NCBI GenBank assembly: GCA_001563995.1
Contig: LKMV01000001.1
Coordinates: 1 to 49,177 of the forward strand
Length of the DNA stretch: 49,177 nucleotides
Source: Nanohaloarchaea archaeon PL-Br10_U2g16
Lineage (GTDB): Archaea > Nanohalarchaeota > Nanosalinia > Nanosalinales > Nanosalinaceae
Reading direction: 5' to 3'
In this document: piece by piece, positions 32,904-40,207 of the stretch
Numbering within the stretch: the stretch's first letter is position 1
Layout of the letters: each line of letters starts with the position of its first letter
Notes under the pieces: model-generated
Databases searched by the model: none
What the model saw: only the letters and a program-made list of their open reading frames with translations
Told to the model about the DNA's origin: nothing
Program-made: the position numbers and the translations under genes

Positions 32904-34535
32904 TTAAACCAGAAGACCGGCCGCCAGTACCAGTATACCTAACGTAAGGATTACTGCACCGGTTATTAATCCATGGATATGTACCCAGCTGTTAGTGGAA
33001 CTAGTTTCAGAACTTAGGCTTCTCAGCCCTATCCATGGCATGGTGCCTCTAAGGAACCATCCTTTCGCCTCCACCGCTTGGTCGATAAACTTCTCTGCAT
33101 GTCTCCAGCCGAACCAAAAGTTGCCAAGCACAGGTACTATCGACTGGTATCTGAGATGCATTATTCCTGTCTGATCCTTAAACATCAAGTCGGAGCCAAA
33201 CCTGTAACCGGCTCTTCCCCTTCCGATAATCTCTCCCGAAAGTTTTGCCTTGGAAGCCCTTACAGGCGAAGCATAGATATCAGCCAGCAGATCTATCACA
33301 TTTTTCTTTTCAGCACTGCCTTTAAGAGGATACTTGTAAACAGTCTTCATCATTTTTCCTCCTCCGAGTACGGATATCCACAGACCTGCAACCGCTATAT
33401 GTGCCGAGGGAGCTGTTCCTGTGTAAAGACCTGCCAGGTAAGCTAGCGGTATTGCCGTTAAAAGTAGCTTTGGCAAAGATACCACTGCTATATCCTGGAA
33501 GAAGTTTCTGTAAAGCCTTCCTGTATCAACATCGAACTTTCTCTTCAGCTGTTCAAAGTCGAACATCGGATCGGAGCTTCTGCTACATAGATGTTTCACC
33601 CTTTTACCTGTCAGAGGATGGGTCGACTTAAGCTCCAGCAGCTTTGCCCACGGATTCTTGATATCGAAAAGGAACGCTTTTGCCAGAGGATCCCAGTCCT
33701 GAAGGTTAGATGCATTGTAGTAAACCGCACCCGTTTCCTCGCCTTGCTCCATGTTCATCACGCCCATACTTTCCGTGGCCTTCATCAGATCATTGTTGTC
33801 AGGGCTGTCCATAATGCCGTAAGATATCTTGATCAACGCGGAGGAAAGATAGTTAGGCTCAGTATGTTCTCCGGCAAACTTATCGGCGTAGTACTCCCTT
33901 ACTCTGGAAAGGTAGTATACAAGGTACTTACCGGCGATATAAAAGACGTAAGATAGTACTGCAAAGCCGAATAAAGCTAGTTTCCTTCTTCCATCGCCTC
34001 CACCTCTGGCAGCTGTCCTGTAAAGCCTTACAGCTATCAGGTACAGCAACTGGACGATAGTATTTGCAATAGTCATTATGATGAAGTCTCTGTTTGTGAC
34101 ATGGCCGAGCTCATGTGCGTAGACGGACGCAGCTTCATTATCATCGAGATATTCGAAAAGACCTTCCGTCACAAGTATCCTTGCATTCCAGCGGTCAGAC
34201 CCGTATGTGAAGGCCTGGGGATTGGAGTCCTGTATAATTCCAAGCTTTGGAGTCTTGTAATCATACTTCTCCGTAACCTCTTCAATCACCTCAGCAGACT
34301 CCGGGCTGATCTGTTTCAGCTCTTCAAGGTCAATCCATTTCGTATCGTAAAACCAGCTATAAGTGATATCTGAAATCTTCGGGCTGACAAGCCACATTAT
34401 AATATTGAACAGAACCACCAGACCAACAATTAGATAAAAATCAAACGCCTGGAAGAAAACCGCTAAACCTGCCAGTATTGCAAACAGGAATGATCCAAGA
34501 AGTCCTAGGGTAAAAGTGGAAGCAATCGCCAGCCT
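32904..34535 (-). CDS. htpX: M48-family membrane metalloprotease (HtpX-like)
   Basis: A protein of 543 residues from the chosen ATG. Two N-terminal membrane helices, then H141-E-L-G-H145 (SVYAHELGHVTNRD), the zinc motif, with the third ligand region YYADKFAGEHT and THPLTGKRVKHL as in HtpX. The C-terminal ~170 residues carry extra membrane helices beyond E. coli HtpX (293 residues), as in many archaeal versions. It degrades misfolded membrane proteins. A TTG at 34622 would add 29 residues, but the TATA box (TTAATAAATTC, ~34565-34575) lies inside that extension. Beside the palindrome-rich region. Confidence 0.88.
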   Translation of the reverse strand, partial: RLAIASTFTLGLLGSFLFAILAGLAVFFQAFDFYLIVGLVVLFNIIMWLVSPKISDITYSWFYDTKWIDLEELKQISPESAEVIEEVTEKYDYKTPKLGIIQDSNPQAFTYGSDRWNARILVTEGLFEYLDDNEAASVYAHELGHVTNRDFIIMTIANTIVQLLYLIAVRLYRTAARGGGDGRRKLALFGFAVLSYVFYIAGKYLVYYLSRVREYYADKFAGEHTEPNYLSSALIKISYGIMDSPDNNDLMKATESMGVMNMEQGEETGAVYYNASNLQDWDPLAKAFLFDIKNPWAKLLELKSTHPLTGKRVKHLCSRSSDPMFDFEQLKRKFDVDTGRLYRNFFQDIAVVSLPKLLLTAIPLAYLAGLYTGTAPSAHIAVAGLWISVLGGGKMMKTVYKYPLKGSAEKKNVIDLLADIYASPVRASKAKLSGEIIGRGRAGYRFGSDLMFKDQTGIMHLRYQSIVPVLGNFWFGWRHAEKFIDQAVEAKGWFLRGTMPWIGLRSLSSETSSTNSWVHIHGLITGAVILTLGILVLAAGLLV

Positions 34536-34700
34536 CATAAATAATATTATGGCAGATGTTTTGAATTTATTAACCTTACTCTCACCAGGATGAAGATCAT
34601 TATTTTTCAGGGCCTTGACCAAATATGCATAATTTCATCGACCGAATAGTTACTACAAACTATAATAGTAGATATTCAGTTATTCCAACAGAATTAAGAA

Positions 34701-34853
34701 TGTTAATTCAACTTTAACAATGATAACTCTGATAGTTATCTGAGAAGGATAAAACGATGGATATGATATCGACATGATTCATGAGAATGTTTGACTATAG
34801 ATCAGCACGATGATTATCATCGACGATCATGGGATGTTAATTCGACTTTAACA
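34701..34853. repeat. Two copies of a 19-bp inverted-repeat site
   Basis: TGTTAATTCAACTTTAACA at 34701-34719 and TGTTAATTCGACTTTAACA at 34835-34853 differ at one base and each is an inverted repeat (TGTTAA/TTAACA). The second abuts the ORB-like box at 34855. Confidence 0.75.
34808..34822. repeat. Perfect 15-bp palindrome
   Basis: CGATGAT-T-ATCATCG is a perfect inverted repeat with a one-base centre, between the two 19-bp sites. Confidence 0.7.
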
Positions 34854-34854
34854 A

Positions 34855-34875
34855 CCCCTTGGTTTCTTGTGGAAA
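34855..34875 (+). promoter_or_regulatory. ORB-like Orc1-binding box 1
   Basis: CCCCTTGGTTTCTTGTGGAA matches the boxes beside orc1 (48223: CCCCTTGGTTTCACTTGGAG) at 17 of 20 positions and the archaeal mini-ORB (G-string plus TGGAA-type end). Confidence 0.65.
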
Positions 34876-34920
34876 AATCTTTACTGTTCGATTAAACAGG
34901 CTTAAAACGTCTCGGGACAC

Positions 34921-34940
34921 ACCCTTGTTTCGTCTGGAAC
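34921..34940 (+). promoter_or_regulatory. ORB-like Orc1-binding box 2 (degenerate)
   Basis: ACCCTTGTTTCGTCTGGAAC keeps the CCCTTG, TTTC and TGGAA blocks but is one base shorter between the first two, so binding may be weaker. Confidence 0.5.
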
Positions 34941-34963
34941 CGATTTTTGTATAACACGGTTAT

Positions 34964-35005
34964 AATTATTCAAGTTTTTTCAACAATTATTCAAGTTTTT
35001 TCAAC
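34964..35005. repeat. Perfect tandem 21-bp direct repeat
   Basis: Two adjacent identical 21-bp units, 34964-34984 and 34985-35005, each AATTATTCAAG followed by a T-run and CAAC. They are AT-rich and just left of the GTTGAA array; TTCAAC is the reverse complement of GTTGAA. Confidence 0.9.
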
Positions 35006-35008
35006 CGA

Positions 35009-35219
35009 GTTGAAAAGTTGAATTGAAAAACGGATATAAAAGGCTTATTAGGCTCTAACTAGCTTTTCAACATGTTGAATAATTTGTTGAATAGTTGAAA
35101 AAGTGTTGAAAAACCGTCTTAGGGCATCATTTCTAGGATATAGAGCCTCTAAGTCGATTCAACACCTGTCAACAATGTTGAATAAACGGTTGAAAAGTTG
35201 AAAACATGTTGAAAAATGG
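35009..35219. repeat. Iteron-like GTTGAA array
   Basis: Ten GTTGAA hexamers on the + strand at 35009, 35017, 35074, 35086, 35094, 35105, 35177, 35189, 35197 and 35208, plus inverted copies (35066, 35158). Spacing is mostly 8 or 11-12 bp. A 31-bp composite unit of three hexamers (offsets 0, 8, 19) occurs at 35086-35116 and 35189-35219 with five mismatches. TTCAACATGTTGAA (35066-35079) is a perfect palindrome. Confidence 0.85.
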
Positions 35220-35275
35220 GGAAAAACGGGAGTAGAGGATTTTTATATTCAGAGGGACAATATCTGTCTGTAGGC

Positions 35276-36202
35276 ATGGGATTTTTCAGCCGGATGGCAT
35301 TCTGGAAGAATAATGGAAACGATCAGGATAGAGATATGAACAATGGTAGGAATGTGAGTAATCCTGAGTTTGTGAATAGAGACTCTGATCAGGATCATTC
35401 AGTCCAGAAAAATAACCAGCCGCACAGAGAGACGGTTTCCCATAGATCCACCACCGATAACCCTCCCTCTGAGAAAGAGATTGGCCAGACAAAACAGGAG
35501 CTAAAGGAATTAAGAAACTTCACAATGGATAAGATGGATTCAGTGGCGGATGAGTTCGAGCAGATAAGGATGGAGGTCCAGGGCGTGAGGGATCAGAACA
35601 CCAAAGTCCAGGGAAAAATGTTCAATACTGTAGAAAAAGCGGTTAACAGGATTGACAAGCTAGAGAACAAGATAGATTCTCTCGAAAACAAAATAAATAA
35701 AACTAAAAATAGGGAAGAAGAAACCAAAAAGCTTGAAGGGCTAGAAGGAAAGATAGAATCTGTGGAAAAAACTCTTAAGTCCGAGATCAAACGTCTAGAT
35801 AAACAGAAGGTCGACGGACAGGACATAGTTAACATAAACATGTCTCAGGACGGCGGAAACAGCCAAAAACAGAGTAAAGATGCTAAAGTAGAATCAAAAA
35901 CTCAGAAAGAAGAGTTAAGAAGTAAGAGAAATAGTTCCAATAGTGATATAAGAAGTACACAGGATTTGAACCTGAAAAACTTAACCAAAAAGGAACAAGC
36001 AAAGATTAGAATCTTGGAAATGTTGAGAGAAGGGAAAGGAAAGACAGAGATAAGAGACAGTGTCGAGGGAGATATCTGTTCCAGAGAGTGGTTCTACAAG
36101 GCATGGGACGAGCTGGAGAGGCAAGAAGCCTACATAACCGGAAAGGGAGAAGCTTTAATACACCCTGAAGATTACAAGGAAGAAATAGTATCAAGAAATT
36201 AA
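35276..36202 (+). CDS. Coiled-coil protein with C-terminal helix-turn-helix
   Basis: A 308-residue protein, no named family. An upstream ATG (35216) lies inside the last repeat unit; the ATG at 35276 is preferred because a TATA box (TTTATATT, 35241-35248) lies 26 nt before its expected start. Residues 1-12 are hydrophobic/amphipathic (MGFFSRMAFWKN), 13-65 are polar and disordered, ~68-180 form a long coiled coil with heptads (VNRIDKLENKIDSLENKINKTK), ~181-235 are polar, and ~238-308 hold a helix-turn-helix (KKEQAKIRILEMLREGKGKTEIRDSVEGDICSREWFYKAWDELERQEAYITG). The layout resembles a DNA-tethering or segregation adaptor. It may bind the repeats before its gene. Confidence 0.65.
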   Translation: MGFFSRMAFWKNNGNDQDRDMNNGRNVSNPEFVNRDSDQDHSVQKNNQPHRETVSHRSTTDNPPSEKEIGQTKQELKELRNFTMDKMDSVADEFEQIRMEVQGVRDQNTKVQGKMFNTVEKAVNRIDKLENKIDSLENKINKTKNREEETKKLEGLEGKIESVEKTLKSEIKRLDKQKVDGQDIVNINMSQDGGNSQKQSKDAKVESKTQKEELRSKRNSSNSDIRSTQDLNLKNLTKKEQAKIRILEMLREGKGKTEIRDSVEGDICSREWFYKAWDELERQEAYITGKGEALIHPEDYKEEIVSRN

Positions 36203-37350
36203 CTTATTATCTTAGTTTTTTCTTCTAAATCATCTTTAGTCATCAACCAAATGCTTGAGGAATTAGCATTACCTTTTCTATCCATACCTACCAATATATC
36301 ACATCCTATATCTTCTGCTTTGCTTATCTTCTTATTGTCCAATTCTCCATCCATTAAAACAGCATAACCTTCTTCTACCTGCTCTATCTCATAGTCAAAG
36401 CTTTCAACAGGGAAACGTCTTTCAACATCCATCTCTGAGTTCATCACATAGACCGCTCTAGTTCCTATAAGATCCTCCATCTCTCCCTGAAACTTCTGTA
36501 TCTCTTCAGGAGTCAGCTCCTTGCTCTTTACCTCAGCAGTCTCTGTGTACTTCACAGGTTCCTTGTCTCTTAAAGCCTCATAAATTGTCTCTTTTCCTAG
36601 CTCCTCTACTTCCTTTTTATTAGGAGCTCTAGCCACATATTCAAGATCAATCTTACTTTTCATCTCTTTCAGTATCAGATCTCCTCCTCTGTCACCATCA
36701 AGAAATGCTGTCAGTTTCTTTTCCTCCGCAAGATCTACTAAATTATCCGGGACCGATGTCCCTCCTATACATACAGTATTCTTTACTCCTTTCTCCATCA
36801 AGTTCAGTATATCGGCTTTGCCTTCAACTATTACCACCTCTTCAGAGTTTTCTGCTTCAGGACCGGCTTTAAAGCCTATATAATCGGTTATCTCGGTAGT
36901 TCTTACCTCTTGCTTCACCTCATCAGTTATCTTAGCTGTCTCGGGTTTATCGTCCTGCATATCCTCTAGAAGCTGTTTTGCCCTCTTAACAATATAATCT
37001 CTCTTGGTTGTTCTCTGATCCTCTATCTCCCTGACTTTTATCTCTGCATTTGTAGGTCCTACCCTCTCAATAGTCTCAAGGGAAGCGCCTAAAAGTGCTG
37101 TTTCGGTTGAATCAAGCGAAGAAGGTATTTTGATAAATGCTTCAGAACATCCGTTACGGTCTTTAACCTTTACATCAATCCTGCCGACCTTGCCTCTTTC
37201 CTGAAGCTCTCTTAGATCTAGATCCTCTCCAAGAAGTCCTTCTGTCTGGCCGAAGATTGCTCCGACTACATCAGGCTTTTCTACCATGCCGTTAGACTCT
37301 AGCTTTGCTTTAACTACGTATTTTACCGAGTTCTGTGCTACTTTACCCAT
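36199..37350 (-). CDS. dnaG: Archaeal DnaG primase (Toprim, exosome-associated)
   Basis: A 383-residue archaeal DnaG. The N-terminal domain has KYVVKAKLESNGMVEKPDVVGAIFGQTEGLLGEDLDLRELQ; the Toprim domain has E176 (VVIVEGKADILNL) and D218-G-D220 (FLDGDRGGD); the C-terminal domain follows. Archaeal DnaG has primase activity in vitro and is a stable subunit of the RNA exosome, so both replication and RNA decay roles are possible. Overlaps the start of the DUF167 gene by 8 bp (start inside it), and its TAA stop interlocks with the convergent gene on TTAA (36199-36202). Confidence 0.95.
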   Translation of the reverse strand: MGKVAQNSVKYVVKAKLESNGMVEKPDVVGAIFGQTEGLLGEDLDLRELQERGKVGRIDVKVKDRNGCSEAFIKIPSSLDSTETALLGASLETIERVGPTNAEIKVREIEDQRTTKRDYIVKRAKQLLEDMQDDKPETAKITDEVKQEVRTTEITDYIGFKAGPEAENSEEVVIVEGKADILNLMEKGVKNTVCIGGTSVPDNLVDLAEEKKLTAFLDGDRGGDLILKEMKSKIDLEYVARAPNKKEVEELGKETIYEALRDKEPVKYTETAEVKSKELTPEEIQKFQGEMEDLIGTRAVYVMNSEMDVERRFPVESFDYEIEQVEEGYAVLMDGELDNKKISKAEDIGCDILVGMDRKGNANSSSIWLMTKDDLEEKTKIIS

Positions 37351-37594
37351 TGTAATCCTCTAATTTTTGTTTGAACTCTTGTTCAGTCATAGACAGCTTT
37401 AGTTTTTTCCTTCTTGATCTGTGGCCTGAAACTATAGCCGGCTTCTCATCCATTATTTGTTCTACCTTGTTTATTAGCTCTTTGTTTGCTCTGCCTTTTT
37501 CTGCCTCTGCTTCGAGGTAAAACTTAGGCATATACCCGTTTTCAACTTTGAAACGGTCTGAATCAGGTCTCACCTTTACGTTTATCCTCGACAT
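37343..37594 (-). CDS. DUF167 (YggU) family protein
   Basis: An 83-residue protein with the DUF167 fold pattern: INVKVRPDSDRFKVENGYMPKFYLEAEAEKGRANKELINKVEQIM, then the conserved IVSGHRSRRKKLKLSM. Function of the family is unknown; nucleic-acid binding has been suggested from its basic surface. It overlaps dnaG by 8 bp and is translated first, so the two are coupled. A structured leader precedes it. Confidence 0.85.
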   Translation of the reverse strand: MSRINVKVRPDSDRFKVENGYMPKFYLEAEAEKGRANKELINKVEQIMDEKPAIVSGHRSRRKKLKLSMTEQEFKQKLEDYNG

Positions 37595-37615
37595 TGTATC
37601 AAAAATAGGTAATTT

Positions 37616-37688
37616 GGCTGCCCTGTAACACAGGCGGTCATATCCCGTCCCTTAAGGTCGCGCCTGCTGACTGATGGGCAGCCTACTA
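37616..37688 (-). promoter_or_regulatory. Structured leader of the DUF167-dnaG transcript
   Basis: GGCTGCCC (37616-37623) pairs with GGGCAGCC (37676-37683); inside, CAGGCG (37631-37636) pairs with CGCCTG (37661-37666), leaving 7- and 9-nt internal loop strands and a 24-nt apical loop. A minus-strand TATA (CTTTTTATC near 37714) places the start near 37688, so the hairpin begins almost at the 5' end. It may be a regulatory leader, or an independent small RNA such as an H/ACA-like guide. Confidence 0.55.
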
Positions 37689-37746
37689 AACGATTATTGA
37701 GGTGGTACAGATAAAAAGGTATTGAAGCTTCAGAAGTTAAACCGAA

Positions 37747-38436
37747 TTACTGGAAGAAAACACCTTCCTCCGGCACAGGTTTGAAGGTTGCCTGACGGGT
37801 CTTTGTCTGTGTAGGCTCCTCTCCATGGTACTTTCTAAGGTAATGGAAGTATTCGTTAGTCTTCTCCCTTGCAAACTCTCCGTCGTACTCTATCATCTCC
37901 TCGCCGATATAATGTAGGAAAGCCCATCTGAAGAACCTGTTAAGAGGTCTTGCAAGTATCCTTGGAAGAAAACTGATACCTTTAGGCATGTCATAACTGA
38001 TAAATGTCTTTACAAAGTACTCTACGTGTGCAAAGTTGTTTTCTCCTTCCGGGGGCGACTTAGTCTTGATATTAGTCTCTATCTTGTACTTTCCGCTGCC
38101 GCTAGGCAGATCTTGGTCGACCTCTATAGTTGCCTCAAAAGCTCCACTGGTAATCTTCTCATAATAGAAGGTTTCAGTAGGCCTAGCTATCTCCATAGCC
38201 TTTTTGAAGATATAGACATGGTCTTTATAGATCTTAGGCACGTGCGGGCTCTCATACCACTCTACCCTGTTCTGTATCTCTATTTCATGGCCGTCAAAGA
38301 TATGGAAGTCGTGCCAGATGTTATCGTCATCATCTTTATCAGGATCCGGAAACCTGAACCAGTAAAGCACAGGATCTAAAAACTCCTTAACGTATTCATT
38401 GCTTGGCACGTAGCCCTTTATCTTTTCCATATCCAT
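37747..38436 (-). CDS. Unknown protein, possible family array member 1
   Basis: A 229-residue protein from ATG 38436, chosen over a TTG at 38451 because GGGAGTGA lies 6 nt before it. Mixed alpha/beta: a DPxLYWFRFPDPDKDDDDNIWHDF N-terminus, a central strand-rich part (SGKYKIETNIKTKSPPEGENNFAHVEYFVKTFISYDMPKG) and a helical C-terminus (RPLNRFFRWAFLHYIGEEMIEYDGEF). Its late region loosely resembles the next two proteins, so it may be a distant paralog. Function unknown. Third gene in the operon. Confidence 0.65.
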   Translation of the reverse strand: MDMEKIKGYVPSNEYVKEFLDPVLYWFRFPDPDKDDDDNIWHDFHIFDGHEIEIQNRVEWYESPHVPKIYKDHVYIFKKAMEIARPTETFYYEKITSGAFEATIEVDQDLPSGSGKYKIETNIKTKSPPEGENNFAHVEYFVKTFISYDMPKGISFLPRILARPLNRFFRWAFLHYIGEEMIEYDGEFAREKTNEYFHYLRKYHGEEPTQTKTRQATFKPVPEEGVFFQ

Positions 38437-38441
38437 AACTA

Positions 38442-39062
38442 TCACTCCCAAGGAGGCTTGTACGCCCCGCCTCCTGATCTGTGAATGGATTTTGAAACCC
38501 CGAACTTCTGCCTCATAATATTGTCTATATGTACTACCATCTCTTCTGCCTCTTCCTCATACTTCTCAATCTCTTTAGAGTAAATTTTATTGTACCAAAT
38601 ACCTACAAGTATCTCGTAGATCTTAGATTTATGGAAAGAAGACTTCTCATCAGAAAGACCGGCTTTACCCCAGTTTCTATGTGTCCTCTCTCTGAAACCT
38701 TCCGGCTCCCAAGGTATCTCATTCCTTCCCGGATAGACGGATATTACATTTCCTGTAATCTTTATCTTAGCCTTTAACACATCTTCAGGCCTCTCCAAAC
38801 GCTCCAATTTTCCAGGCGGCTTTGCATCAAGAGAAAGTTTTAACCGGATAACTGTGTTAGGGCTTTTCTCTTTAAATGCATAAAGTCTTATCCTGTCCTT
38901 AGGCTTTGAGACGTTAAACTCCTGTCTTTCGACATGTTCTACCCTATCCATATCGAACTCTTCAACCAGCAAATCCTTAAGCTCTCTGTAGATCCTTGCA
39001 GGATCTTCGTCCACGAAAAGGTTAGTAATTTTCTGGCCGCCAGACTCTTTAAACTTTACCAT
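38442..39062 (-). CDS. Unknown protein, paralogous to neighbour, member 2
   Basis: A 206-residue protein resembling the 148-residue one upstream: EDPARIYRELKDLL aligns with EDPESTYPEIKDLL, followed by a similar V-x-x-x-E-R, an IRLYAFKEKSPNTVIRLKLSL strand region, an IKITGNVISVYP strand, and an aromatic helix (YEILVGIWYNKIYSKEIEKYEEEAEEMV). The pattern recalls a family common in DPANN genomes (Y/D-rich strands then W...R.LYDKF), but I cannot name it. A strong GGGGAGGT ribosome-binding site precedes the ATG. Confidence 0.65.
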   Translation of the reverse strand: MVKFKESGGQKITNLFVDEDPARIYRELKDLLVEEFDMDRVEHVERQEFNVSKPKDRIRLYAFKEKSPNTVIRLKLSLDAKPPGKLERLERPEDVLKAKIKITGNVISVYPGRNEIPWEPEGFRERTHRNWGKAGLSDEKSSFHKSKIYEILVGIWYNKIYSKEIEKYEEEAEEMVVHIDNIMRQKFGVSKSIHRSGGGAYKPPWE

Positions 39063-39064
39063 TT

Positions 39065-39511
39065 TTACCTCCCCTCCACGTTCTGCCTTACTCTAGTTAA
39101 TAGCTCCTCTACTTTTTCCTCTATAGGCTCCTCCCAGTGTTCCCTTACCGTTCCGTAAAGAAACTTATCGTAAAGGGCTCTGTAACCGTAGTACCATAAG
39201 GAATTTTTCCAGCCTTCTGTATCGTAATGAGTGATAAGTTTTCCTTTTATCTGCAAATCCAGCTCTCTGGAATCCTTCCTTATAACCAAATAAATATCTA
39301 GCTCCATCTTGGAGTTCTCATCAAAATGTTCTACTGCTTTTATCCTTGATCTTATCGTTCCTTTGTCAATATCATGGTAGTAACGTTCTTCAGATACATG
39401 ATCAAATCCTATACGTCTCTCAAGTAAGTCCTTGATCTCAGGATACGTTGATTCAGGATCTTCAAGCAGTAAGGTCTGTCTTCTTCTGACAGCCTCTTCA
39501 GTTATATCCAT
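39065..39511 (-). CDS. Unknown protein, paralogous to neighbour, member 1 of operon
   Basis: A 148-residue protein, shortest of the three: DPESTYPEIKDLLERRIGFDHV, strands SKMELDIYLVIRKDSRELDLQIKGKLITHYDTEGW, and a helix WYYGYRALYDKFLYGTVREHWEEP. The strand-strand-W-helix order matches DPANN conserved hypotheticals I recall; function unknown. It is the first gene of the operon; gaps to the next are 2 bp and 5 bp. The paralog pair suggests tandem duplication and divergence. Confidence 0.68.
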   Translation of the reverse strand: MDITEEAVRRRQTLLLEDPESTYPEIKDLLERRIGFDHVSEERYYHDIDKGTIRSRIKAVEHFDENSKMELDIYLVIRKDSRELDLQIKGKLITHYDTEGWKNSLWYYGYRALYDKFLYGTVREHWEEPIEEKVEELLTRVRQNVEGR

Positions 39512-39568
39512 AAGCTGTACTTATCTATCCGGGGATAAAAACGTACCGAAAATGAAAAAGGAAATGAA

Positions 39569-40102
39569 TCAGCTTCTGCACTCCGGGCACAGAAGTATTC
39601 CTCCCTGGTCTCTGAGCTCTTCAGAGTAGTTCTCACAGCTCTCACAGTTGCCGGACCTGTCCTCTGGGATCGGGGTTGCGTTCGCATCCATCTCCTGTCT
39701 CTCCTCTAGGACCTCTGCAAATCCTGGCCATGCACGGATGATATCCGATTGGGTAAGGATTCCGACCAACATGTCTTCACGAACAACAGGGACCCGTGAG
39801 ATATCGTTCCGGAGCAGTGCCATAGCAACATCATCCAGCACTTCTCCCTCCTCAGCGACAATCAGATCCGTGCTCATCACTTCCTCAACCGAGGTATCCG
39901 CAGGGTCTTCACCTTCGGCCACAACCTGGTATGCGATATCCCTACATACAATTACGCCAACCGCCTCACCGTTATCCACAACCACTAGACCTCTGATATC
40001 TTCTTCCTTGAGAAGTTTGGCAGCATCTACTACGGTTTTATCCTGTTCTATAGCTATGACGCCATCCGTCATAACCTCTTTTATCGGAACATCACGAGTC
40101 AT
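39569..40102 (-). CDS. CBS-domain pair with C-terminal zinc ribbon
   Basis: A 177-residue protein. Two CBS domains (residues ~7-62 and ~72-128: VPIKEVMTDGVIAIEQDKTVVDAAKLLKEEDIRGLVVVD; SVEEVMSTDLIVAEEGEVLDDVAMALLRNDISRVPVV) form a Bateman module that normally binds adenine nucleotides. The last ~30 residues have C-x2-C (NCESCENY) and C-x2-C (LLCPECRS), a zinc ribbon. Such CBS-ribbon proteins are typical archaeal regulators of unknown target. Separate promoter region from PolD. Confidence 0.9.
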   Translation of the reverse strand: MTRDVPIKEVMTDGVIAIEQDKTVVDAAKLLKEEDIRGLVVVDNGEAVGVIVCRDIAYQVVAEGEDPADTSVEEVMSTDLIVAEEGEVLDDVAMALLRNDISRVPVVREDMLVGILTQSDIIRAWPGFAEVLEERQEMDANATPIPEDRSGNCESCENYSEELRDQGGILLCPECRS

Positions 40103-40207
40103 TTTAATTCACCTACAAAGATATTGGAACGCCAGAGGTATAAACGTAGTACATTGCCGCCTTAGAAAATAGATATAAAAAATTTAGATTCTAAAACTCT
40201 CAAAACT

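Larger units (their letters stand above)
34536..35275. other. Palindrome- and repeat-rich gene-free region
   Basis: About 740 bp with no gene. From left to right: the htpX promoter; TGTTAATTC-type inverted repeat copy 1 (34701-34719); GATAACT/AGTTATC inverted repeat (34722-34740); perfect palindrome CGATGATTATCATCG (34808-34822); inverted repeat copy 2 (34835-34853); ORB-like boxes at 34855 and 34921; a tandem 21-bp repeat; then GTTGAA clusters and the promoter of the coiled-coil gene. AT-rich in the repeats. It could be a second replication origin, a segregation site or a complex operator. Confidence 0.7.

Noticed and set aside
34536..34622. TTG extension of the HtpX-like protease
   Set aside because: The TATA box lies inside it, and family members begin at the M-R-L-A-type start.
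35009..35219. CRISPR array
   Set aside because: Hexamers 8-12 bp apart and a 31-bp unit present only twice; no repeat-spacer structure and no cas genes.
35216..35275. 20-residue N-terminal extension of the coiled-coil protein
   Set aside because: Its ATG is the tail of a repeat unit, and a well-placed TATA box lies between it and the next ATG.
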